DNA of 39,153 bases from Bacteroidales bacterium (lineage in GTDB: Bacteria; Bacteroidota; Bacteroidia; Bacteroidales; UBA932): NCBI GenBank assembly GCA_023230265.1, contig JALNXR010000001.1:1-39153 (forward strand), in the 5' to 3' direction. The notes under the pieces are model-generated. The model had not been told where the DNA came from, did no database searches, and worked only from the letters and a program-made list of their open reading frames with translations. Below are positions 8,396-16,043 of the stretch, in pieces. The translations under genes and the position numbers were made by a program. Every line of letters begins with the position of its first letter. The stretch's first letter is position 1.

Positions 8396-11296
8396 ATGAA
8401 CAAACAAGAGAGTTTATTTAAAACAAAGGTCGTTCCCGGCAAACCGGGCAGCGGCAACCTTTTTGATGAAGAATTAGTTCCGGCTAATGACGATCCTGTA
8501 GTTTGCCTTGGCAAGACCTTCAATAACGATGCGGCGCGTCGTGCGCATTTTACCGAGTTGCTGCGTCAAAAATTGCGCGACCCGGAGTTTCGCAAAATCG
8601 AAGGATTCCCAATTGGTGAAGATGAAGACATTCTCAAGCTCAGCGATCCGCCGTACTACACGGCCTGTCCGAATCCATGGATATCTGACTTTATTGAAGA
8701 ATGGGAGAGCCAGAAGCCGGAAAAGCCTGCGGATTATCATTATCACCGGGAGCCCTTTGCTGCCGATGTGAGCGAAGGTAAAAACGACCCGATCTACAAT
8801 GCACATTCTTATCATACCAAAGTGCCGCATAAGGCTATTATGCGCTACATCCTGCACTACACTGAGCCGGGCGATATTGTCTTTGACGGCTTCTGTGGAA
8901 CGGGTATGACCGGTGTGGCGGCGCAGCTATGCGGTGATCGAAAGGAGGTCGAATCTCTCGGTTATAAGGTTGATAAGGATGGTGTTATCTATCAGAAGCT
9001 GGAAGTTCATCCGCAGATTACGCAGATGGATGCAGATGAAAATACTGAAAATAATAATCTGCGAGAATCCGCGAAATCTGCGGATAAAAATGGATGGACT
9101 CCCTTTTCAAAACTGGGTGCTCGCAAAGCTGTATTAAATGATTTGTCTCCCGCTGCTACTTTTATTGCTTACAACTATAATACTCCTGTTGACATTAAAG
9201 CCTTTGAAAAAGAAGCTAAACGTATTCTTAAAGAAGTTGAAGACGAATGTGGGTGGATGTATGAGACTCTACATACGGATGGTAAGACAAAATGCAAAAT
9301 AAACTATACAGTTTGGTCAGATGTGTTTGTCTGCCCTGAGTGCACTGGCGAACTTGTGTTTTGGGATGTTGCTGTTGACAAGGTAGGTAAATCGGTAAAA
9401 GACGAATTTGCTTGCTCACATTGCAACTCCGTTACGACAAAAAAGAAACTAGATAGAGCATGGGTAAGCAAGTATGACGAAGCTATTAAGGACACCATTC
9501 GTCAGGCTAAGCAAGTGCCAGTATTGATAAACTACATCGTAAATGGGAAACGTGCGGAAAAACCAGTAGATGCATCAGACCATGCACTCATAGATAAGAT
9601 TGAAAGCAGTAAAATTCCATATTGGTTTCCAATATGTCGGATGATTGAAGGCGGAGAAACCCGAAGAAATGATCCTTTTGGAATTACTCATGTCCATCAT
9701 TTTTTTACAAAAAGGAACCTGTGGGCATTAAGTTCTTTGCTTGATAAATGTGATTTACGATTTCGTCTCATGTTTCAATCAATAGTAGCTACATTGTGTT
9801 CTAGGTTGGTGAGATACAATATGGGTAAACGAGGTAATGGACCGTTAAGTGGGACATTATATGTATCATCGTTAAATGCTGAGGGTGAAATAACAAAACT
9901 GGCAGCAGGTAAAATCCGTAATTTCTCCAAAGCCTTTGTCGCAAAAGAAAACGGCATTGTTCAATGCCAAAGTTTCGAATATACGCATCTCAAAGCGGCT
10001 TCTGTGGATTATCTTTTTATTGATCCTCCATTTGGAGCTAACCTAAATTATTCGGAACTTAATTTTTTGTGGGAGGCATGGCTAAACGTTATTACCAATA
10101 ATGTTCCTGAAGCGATTGAAAACAAAACTCAAGGCAAAGGCAGTCACGAATACCGCCATATTATGACAAATTGTTTTAAAGAAGCATACCGTGTTCTTAA
10201 GCCGGGTCGATGGATGACGGTTGAGTTTTCAAATACTAAGTCCTCAGTCTGGAATAGTATACAAACTGCGCTTGCGGATGCTGGGTTCATAATCGCCAAC
10301 GTATCTGCCCTAGATAAGAAACAGGGCAGTTTTAAAGCGGTTACAACACTTACCGCAGTGAAGCAAGACCTTGTAATCTCAGCCTACAAACCGAACGGTG
10401 GATTTGAAGAGCGTTTTCAGAGGGAAGTAAAAACGGAAGAGGGTGTCTGGGATTTTGTGAGGACGCACTTGAAATACCTTCCTGTTATTAAAAAACAGGG
10501 GCTTGAAATCGTTGCTGTACCGGAACGCGACCCAAGAATTCTCTATGATCAGGTTATCTCGTATTATGTGCGCAAGGGTTATAATGTACCTATTGATAGT
10601 CAGGAATTCCAAAGTGGACTGTCTCAGCGATTTTCCGAACGTGATGGCATGTATTTCCGTCCGGAGCAGGTGGCGGAATATGACCGCAAAAAAATGCTGG
10701 CAGGTACTTCAGTTGCAAAACAGGCTGAGTTTGCCGGTTTTGTGAATGATGAAGCTTCAGCTATTGATTGGTTGCGGTTTCTGCTTAACCGTAAACCCCA
10801 GAGTTTTCAGGATCTAAATCCCGAGTTCATGAGAATCATCTCAGGTTGGAGCAAAAATGAGGTTGGCCTTGAACTCTCAACCTTGCTTGAGCAGAACTTC
10901 CTGTGTTACGACGGCAAAGTCCCCGTGCCCGAACAGATCCACAGCTACCTCTCCACCAACTGGAAGGATATGCGCAATCATCCTAAGGACGACCCTGCAC
11001 TGGTTGCAAAGGCTAAAGGCCGCTGGTATGTTCCCGACCCGAACAAAGCGGGTGACTTGGAAAAGCTGCGTGAGCGAGCGCTGCTCAAAGAATTTGAGGA
11101 GTATAAGCAGGCCAAGAAAAAGCTCAAAATATTCCGTCTGGAAGCTGTCCGTGCCGGATTTAAGAAGGCCTGGCAGGAACACGATTATTCCGTTATCATA
11201 AATGTGGCAGAAAAGATCCCGAATAAGATTCTTGAGGAAGACCCTAAGCTGCTTATGTGGTATGATCAGGCCGTTACACGAATAGGAGGGGAATAA
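8396..11296 (+). CDS. pglX: BREX type 3 DNA methyltransferase PglX
   Basis: This 966-residue DNA methyltransferase would modify host DNA so that BREX spares it. The early DPPYYTACPNPW (about residue 84) is characteristic of this branch. The SAM motif is FDGFCGTGMTG near residue 164, and DPPF (FIDPPFGANLNYSE) near 541 is the amino-methyltransferase motif IV. A zinc ribbon CPEC...CSHC lies at about 311-342. ATG 8396 follows AAAGGATAAT and precedes the conserved region. An alternative start at 8357 would lie in a dispersed repeat. Residues about 205-232 (HPQITQMDADENTE to RESAKSADK) are a translated dispersed palindrome between the SAM motif and the rest of the domain, an unusual place. The target sequence cannot be read from the gene. 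Confidence 0.93.
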   Translation: MNKQESLFKTKVVPGKPGSGNLFDEELVPANDDPVVCLGKTFNNDAARRAHFTELLRQKLRDPEFRKIEGFPIGEDEDILKLSDPPYYTACPNPWISDFIEEWESQKPEKPADYHYHREPFAADVSEGKNDPIYNAHSYHTKVPHKAIMRYILHYTEPGDIVFDGFCGTGMTGVAAQLCGDRKEVESLGYKVDKDGVIYQKLEVHPQITQMDADENTENNNLRESAKSADKNGWTPFSKLGARKAVLNDLSPAATFIAYNYNTPVDIKAFEKEAKRILKEVEDECGWMYETLHTDGKTKCKINYTVWSDVFVCPECTGELVFWDVAVDKVGKSVKDEFACSHCNSVTTKKKLDRAWVSKYDEAIKDTIRQAKQVPVLINYIVNGKRAEKPVDASDHALIDKIESSKIPYWFPICRMIEGGETRRNDPFGITHVHHFFTKRNLWALSSLLDKCDLRFRLMFQSIVATLCSRLVRYNMGKRGNGPLSGTLYVSSLNAEGEITKLAAGKIRNFSKAFVAKENGIVQCQSFEYTHLKAASVDYLFIDPPFGANLNYSELNFLWEAWLNVITNNVPEAIENKTQGKGSHEYRHIMTNCFKEAYRVLKPGRWMTVEFSNTKSSVWNSIQTALADAGFIIANVSALDKKQGSFKAVTTLTAVKQDLVISAYKPNGGFEERFQREVKTEEGVWDFVRTHLKYLPVIKKQGLEIVAVPERDPRILYDQVISYYVRKGYNVPIDSQEFQSGLSQRFSERDGMYFRPEQVAEYDRKKMLAGTSVAKQAEFAGFVNDEASAIDWLRFLLNRKPQSFQDLNPEFMRIISGWSKNEVGLELSTLLEQNFLCYDGKVPVPEQIHSYLSTNWKDMRNHPKDDPALVAKAKGRWYVPDPNKAGDLEKLRERALLKEFEEYKQAKKKLKIFRLEAVRAGFKKAWQEHDYSVIINVAEKIPNKILEEDPKLLMWYDQAVTRIGGE
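9008..9090 (+). repeat. Dispersed palindromic element translated within pglX
   Basis: The left half starts ATCCGCAGATTACGCAGAT and the right half (9056-9085) contains ATCTGCGAGAATCCGCGAAA then TCTGCGGAT. The reverse complement of the right half starts ATCCGCAGATTTCGCGGAT, so the two halves form an imperfect palindrome. It is read without stops as HPQITQMDAD...NLRESAKSADK. Similar peptides are familiar from repeat-rich environmental genomes. Confidence 0.7.
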
Positions 11297-11298
11297 CT

Positions 11299-12780
11299 AT
11301 GCCTGCTGCGGTGGACCTGAGTAATTACGCGGACAACATTCTTGCCGCTGAAGATCGCCCACTATTTGAAGATGCCGTCGAAGCGGGAAAGGCAGGTGCG
11401 CTCCGAGCAGCTTATGTGATGATATGGCTAGCCTGCGCTGAATCCTTGAAGCGACGCTTTCGTGAAGCACAAAAACGTGATGGGGCTGCGGGGAGAATTG
11501 TTGGTGATGTAGAAAACAAGGAAAAAGAGCATAAGGCCGTAGATAAGTTCGTGCTGATGAAAGCGCATGAGTACGGGTTCATTTCCGATTCTGGCCACAC
11601 AGTCCTTAATCATGTTTATGAGATGCGCTGTTTGTATGGGCACCCTTACGAGGAAGCACCTTCACAAGAGCAGGTCTCGCACGCTGCGGCCGTAGTTGTT
11701 GAGCATGTATTGTCGAAGCCCGTCAAGCTGCGACATGGTTTTGGCAAACAACTACTTAAAAGCCTATTAGAAGAACCCAATTTTCTTGATGATCAACAAA
11801 CTGCTGTCGTGGCGTTCGCCAAGGATATTCTCCCACGTATTGATGAAAGCATATATGGCTGGCTACTCGATAATTACTGGGAGGAGCTGGAAAAAATTGC
11901 TGATGATTCATCCATGGCAATCTTCTTTCGCCGAGGGACTTGGTTTTCTCGTACCATGTTAAAAAAAGTTGGTGTGGATGTTTTCTCTCACGATGACTGG
12001 CATGACCGGTCCAGCCGGTTTCCAAAGACACTGATGCGGGCATGCAGTATCGCTGAAATATTCACGGAGCTTGGAAAGCGAGCACAGGATTCATTGGTTG
12101 GCTTAATCATCGCTGAATCAAGCACGCGTGCCAGTGTTCTCAAACACCTCGAACAACTCAGTATTAATGACGCATTGACCACGCGTCAGCATGCCCGATT
12201 TATCGAGCATATTTCCGAGATGGGAATAGGCGAAATTCGTTCCGCCGGTCTAAGCACGCTGACTTGCTATAGTAAATTGATCGATGCCATGAAATCCCAC
12301 AACTGGTATGTGCAGAATCCTGCAATCGACCTTGTTGTGTCGAATGGACCCGACCAAGCAGCTGAACTCAATGCGGAACAGCAGATTAATTTAGGACGAA
12401 ACATTCTTCAGTGTGCTGACGGAACAGAAAAATCTGCATGCATGTTTCTTGAAGAGCTCGCAAAGGACGGGTCTTTATGGCCGTTTGATGTGGTGCGCGG
12501 GATTGCTTTGGAGTCGTTCACAAATGAGGAAGATCAGATCCGATTCAAGGAACGTCATCTGGGTCGAGTTCTTTCCGCCATTGACCACTTAGAGGATGAT
12601 CAACAAGAGCAAATTATAACGGAGATTGCTGCATCAGTCGATGTTGGCACTCCAAAAGACAGGGTTGATCAAGATGATTTTGAAGGTCCTCTTGATTCAG
12701 TGAACGCATACACATGGGCAGCACCATTGTTGGAAAGTCTCAAAGCGAAAGCAGCAGCTCTTCCTGAAGAGGAGGATTAG
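11299..12780 (+). CDS. HEPN-like protein inside the BREX-3 operon
   Basis: I do not recognise the family of this 493-residue protein. Residues about 30-145 are helical and contain R110-x4-H115 (RCLYGHPYEEAP) followed by a helix ending VVVEHVL. That is the layout of HEPN domains, whose RX4-6H motif is catalytic in many RNases. The remaining 340 residues look helical, acidic and repeat-like, without a motif I can name. AGGAGGGG lies eight bases before the ATG. The gene starts 2 bases after pglX and ends 3 bases before brxHII, so it is fully integrated in the operon. A role as a toxin or sensor coupled to BREX is inference. A non-catalytic HEPN scaffold is possible. Confidence 0.6.
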   Translation: MPAAVDLSNYADNILAAEDRPLFEDAVEAGKAGALRAAYVMIWLACAESLKRRFREAQKRDGAAGRIVGDVENKEKEHKAVDKFVLMKAHEYGFISDSGHTVLNHVYEMRCLYGHPYEEAPSQEQVSHAAAVVVEHVLSKPVKLRHGFGKQLLKSLLEEPNFLDDQQTAVVAFAKDILPRIDESIYGWLLDNYWEELEKIADDSSMAIFFRRGTWFSRTMLKKVGVDVFSHDDWHDRSSRFPKTLMRACSIAEIFTELGKRAQDSLVGLIIAESSTRASVLKHLEQLSINDALTTRQHARFIEHISEMGIGEIRSAGLSTLTCYSKLIDAMKSHNWYVQNPAIDLVVSNGPDQAAELNAEQQINLGRNILQCADGTEKSACMFLEELAKDGSLWPFDVVRGIALESFTNEEDQIRFKERHLGRVLSAIDHLEDDQQEQIITEIAASVDVGTPKDRVDQDDFEGPLDSVNAYTWAAPLLESLKAKAAALPEEED

Positions 12781-12783
12781 CGG

Positions 12784-15669
12784 ATGGAGTCGCTTTGGAA
12801 ATACAGCACAATACACAAAAGTGCCTGCAAGGTGGTTGATGAACAGACCTTGTGGGGGCAGACGGTATGTCGTGTCTGGCTGCCGACTCAAGATGCAGTT
12901 GTGCGTGTTCCCTTGTCGGACCTGCAGGCAACAACAACCGATCAAAACCCGGAAATTGAAGCCCATCGAATCGCATATATCTCTGCTGCTGCAAAGGTGG
13001 CCGAGGTGCTTGAAGGCTCCTCAAGTGCCAGTGATGGCCATGTATTGCTGGCTCCAATGGAGTCCAATGTTATACCGCTACCGCACCAGATCAACGCGTT
13101 GTCCCGAGCCATATCGGGCGACCGTGTTCGTTACCTGCTGGCTGACGAGGTCGGTCTTGGAAAGACAATTGAAGCCGGGCTCGTAATGCGTGAGTTAAAA
13201 TTGCGCGGACTGGTACGCCGAACCTTGGTTGTGGCACCAAAGAGCTTGGCCATGCAGTGGGTGGCGGAAATGGATACACATTTCAATGAGTCCTTTTCAT
13301 TGGTTAATCCCGGCGATCTGGATGCCTTGGAACGCTTGGAGCGTCCGGGCCAATACATCAGCGGAGAAACGGATTATAAAAGCAACTACAACCCATGGAT
13401 GCGGTTTCCGCAAGCGATCGTAACACTGGATGCCGTTAAGCCACTGACACGTCGCAGGGGTTGGTCGAAGGAAAAAATTCAGGCGTATAACCGGAATCGC
13501 TACGAGAGACTGGTTCAAGGACAGTGGGATTTGATTATTGTGGATGAGTCACATCGTATGGGCGGCAGTACAGATCAGGTCGCCCGTTATAAGCTCGGGC
13601 AGGGACTGGCTGAGGCTGCACCTTATCTTCTGCTGCTGTCCGCTACACCCCATCAAGGAAAGTCGGATGCTTTCCAACGGCTTATGAGCCTGCTTGACCC
13701 TATGTCTTTTCCTGATCTGGAGAGTGTGACGCGGGAGAGGATATCTGAGTTTGTGATTCGGACAGAAAAAAGGAAGACCGTTACAGCCGAAGGGAAGCCG
13801 CTTTTTCGTCCACGTACTACACAGACAATCAATGTGAATCTGGAAAACAATCCTGCTCAAATTATCTTATATGATGCTGTTACCGATTATGTAAAAAAAG
13901 GTTATAACCGGGCGATAAAGGATCGTAAACCGCATATCGGTTTTTTAATGGTGCTGTTTCAGCGTATTGTTACTTCAAGTTCCCATGCTATTCGCTGTAC
14001 GCTGGAGCGCCGTCTGGAGGCATTGAAAAACTTGCGGAACTCCAGGAGCCCTCTGCCTGATGAGGATTGGGAAGAATTTACGGATCTGGATGGACAGATG
14101 CAGTTGGATCTTCTGGTTGAGGTGGATGAGCCGGGCAGAAAAAGTGAGATGGAGGAGGTTGATCATCTGCTTACTTTAGCCAGAAATGCTGAAGCTGCTG
14201 GCCCTGATGTTAAGAGTGAAACTTTGATGAATCTTGTTTTCCAGTTGCAAGGAGAGGAGAATGAGGATCAGCTGAAACTGCTTATTTTTACAGAGTTTGT
14301 TCCAACTCAGGCTATGCTTAAGGTGTTTTTGGAGGAGCGCGGAATTTCCTGTTCAATTTTAAACGGCTCTATGAGCATGGATGAACGGCGGTTGGCCCAG
14401 CGTGAGTTTCGGGATAAATCGCGGGTTCTTATCTCTACTGATGCCGGTGGTGAGGGCTTGAACCTTCAGTTTTGCCATGTGGTTGTGAATTATGATCTGC
14501 CATGGAACCCTATGCGTATCGAACAGCGGATAGGGCGGGTGGACCGTATTGGTCAAAGCAAAATAGTCAGAGCAGTCAATTTTGTGTATGAAAACTCTGT
14601 CGAGGGGCGGGTACGAGAGGTCTTGCAGGCAAAGCTTGCAATTATTTTGGATGAGATGGGCATTGATAAAGCTCATGATGTTCTTAATACGTCGTTATCC
14701 GGTGAGATGATTGAAAAGATGATGACAAGTGTTATTATGGAAGATGCTGACCCGGATACAGAGGTTGATCAGACCGTGAAAAACCTCCAGAGTGAATTGC
14801 ATGTTTTGCGGAAGCAATGTGCGGTTTACGGGATATCAGAAGAACCGGATTTGTTGGCGGCGGAAAAGCTGCGCAATCATCCGCTGCCCCATTGGGTTGA
14901 GCGGATGACCACACATTATCTGCAAACGAAGGAGTGCAAGGTCGAAAAGGATCTGCTCGGCTGGAATTTTACCTGGCCGGATGGTGAAAGGGTTAAGGGA
15001 GCGGTTTTTCAATCCAGTGAATTGCTTTCTGATGGCAATCTACTCTCTTTAGAAAATCCGCATGTGCGTGGGTTGGCGATGAACCTGCCGCAGTTTTTCC
15101 CTGGGCAGCCGCTGCCCTGTGTTTCAATAAAAGGATTGCCTGAGAGTGTGTCAGGTCTGTGGGGGCTTTTTGAAATTAGAATGACGGTTCAACAACGTTC
15201 TAACTCCCAAATAAGAATTCCGTTAACTAGACGCAGCTACCTTCCGGTGTTTTTGAGTGCAGATGGGAAGGTCTTTATGCCGACTGCAAGGCATATCTGG
15301 GACCAGCTGTTGACCAATGATCTCAGCCTAGATGAAAAGATATATAGTGGTGTGTCGTCTGTAATCGGCGAAAAATTGACCTCTGTGGCTGAGGAGGTTG
15401 GTCAGGATATCTTTAATTCGATGCAGGAAGCTCATGTTTTGGCCGTGGCTCGTGAGGAGGAGCGAGGGACAACTGCGTTTACATCCCGGCGCAAATCAAT
15501 TAACCGGCTTGGATTGCCTGAGGTCAGGCAGTTTAGAATGGCTCGTTTGGATGAGGATGAAGCACAATGGCGGAGTGAACTTCAGTCGGCTCGGCAAATA
15601 GTCCCGGAATTACGCCCGCTAATGATGATGAAGGTTCAAAAGTGCAAAGGTGCAGGAGTGCAAAGATGA
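12784..15669 (+). CDS. brxHII: BREX type 3 SNF2-family helicase BrxHII
   Basis: This 961-residue SF2/SNF2 helicase of the RapA/DrmD style has motif I DEVGLGKTIEAGL at 121-133, a DESH box (LIIVDESHRMGG), motif III LLSATPHQG and a helicase C domain. That domain contains DAGGEGLNLQ, NYDLPWNPMRIEQRIGR and DRIGQ. Size, motifs and place between pglX and pglZ fit BrxHII of type 3 BREX. It should act as a DNA translocase. GGAGG eight bases upstream supports ATG 12784. The last dozen residues (KVQKCKGAGVQR) derive from a dispersed repeat, so the original C-terminus may have been replaced. The stop overlaps the next start (ATGA). Confidence 0.9.
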   Translation: MESLWKYSTIHKSACKVVDEQTLWGQTVCRVWLPTQDAVVRVPLSDLQATTTDQNPEIEAHRIAYISAAAKVAEVLEGSSSASDGHVLLAPMESNVIPLPHQINALSRAISGDRVRYLLADEVGLGKTIEAGLVMRELKLRGLVRRTLVVAPKSLAMQWVAEMDTHFNESFSLVNPGDLDALERLERPGQYISGETDYKSNYNPWMRFPQAIVTLDAVKPLTRRRGWSKEKIQAYNRNRYERLVQGQWDLIIVDESHRMGGSTDQVARYKLGQGLAEAAPYLLLLSATPHQGKSDAFQRLMSLLDPMSFPDLESVTRERISEFVIRTEKRKTVTAEGKPLFRPRTTQTINVNLENNPAQIILYDAVTDYVKKGYNRAIKDRKPHIGFLMVLFQRIVTSSSHAIRCTLERRLEALKNLRNSRSPLPDEDWEEFTDLDGQMQLDLLVEVDEPGRKSEMEEVDHLLTLARNAEAAGPDVKSETLMNLVFQLQGEENEDQLKLLIFTEFVPTQAMLKVFLEERGISCSILNGSMSMDERRLAQREFRDKSRVLISTDAGGEGLNLQFCHVVVNYDLPWNPMRIEQRIGRVDRIGQSKIVRAVNFVYENSVEGRVREVLQAKLAIILDEMGIDKAHDVLNTSLSGEMIEKMMTSVIMEDADPDTEVDQTVKNLQSELHVLRKQCAVYGISEEPDLLAAEKLRNHPLPHWVERMTTHYLQTKECKVEKDLLGWNFTWPDGERVKGAVFQSSELLSDGNLLSLENPHVRGLAMNLPQFFPGQPLPCVSIKGLPESVSGLWGLFEIRMTVQQRSNSQIRIPLTRRSYLPVFLSADGKVFMPTARHIWDQLLTNDLSLDEKIYSGVSSVIGEKLTSVAEEVGQDIFNSMQEAHVLAVAREEERGTTAFTSRRKSINRLGLPEVRQFRMARLDEDEAQWRSELQSARQIVPELRPLMMMKVQKCKGAGVQR
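15634..15665 (+). repeat. Left GTGCA dispersed repeat
   Basis: AAAAGTGCAAAGGTGCAGGA then GTGCAAAG: three GTGCA units spaced by ten bases. It encodes the C-terminal tail of BrxHII and ends directly at the ATG of the four-helix-bundle gene. Its inverted partner is at 16045-16080. Confidence 0.7.
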
Positions 15670-16043
15670 GTAAAGTTGAGAAGTTTGAGGATTTGTTTGT
15701 TTGGCAAAAGGCTTTTGAGCTGAGTCGTGACATATACAGTATAACGACAAATGAACCTTTTGCTCGTGATTGGGGACTGAAAGATCAGATAAGACGTGCA
15801 TCTGTTTCGGTTATGTCCAACATTGCAGAAGGATTTGAACGTTATAGCAACCCGGATTTCGCAAGATTTTTGGCAATTGCACGCGGTTCATGCGCAGAAG
15901 TTAAAAGTCAGCTTTATCTAGCCCATTCACTTGACTGCATATCAGAAGAAAACTTCGAAAAATTACGTAAACTGTGCTCCCTATTGTCAGGAAGCATTGG
16001 AAAACTGCGAAGCTCACTCAACAAGACAGGAGGGCGAACCTAA
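15666..16043 (+). CDS. Four-helix-bundle protein (S23/23S IVS type)
   Basis: This 125-residue protein matches the four-helix-bundle family first met in intervening sequences of 23S rRNA genes. Typical segments are FEDLFVWQKAFELSRDIY at the N-terminus, QIRRASVSVMSNIAEGFER in the middle and ARGSCAEVKSQL after it. Its molecular role is not established. It is not part of the standard BREX-3 set and is inserted between brxHII and pglZ. Its ATG overlaps the brxHII stop and its TAA overlaps the pglZ ATG (TAATG), so translation is coupled. Inverted GTGCA repeats border it on both sides, as expected of a small repeat-bounded insert. No SD-like site stands out beyond the repeat. Confidence 0.88.
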   Translation: MSKVEKFEDLFVWQKAFELSRDIYSITTNEPFARDWGLKDQIRRASVSVMSNIAEGFERYSNPDFARFLAIARGSCAEVKSQLYLAHSLDCISEENFEKLRKLCSLLSGSIGKLRSSLNKTGGRT

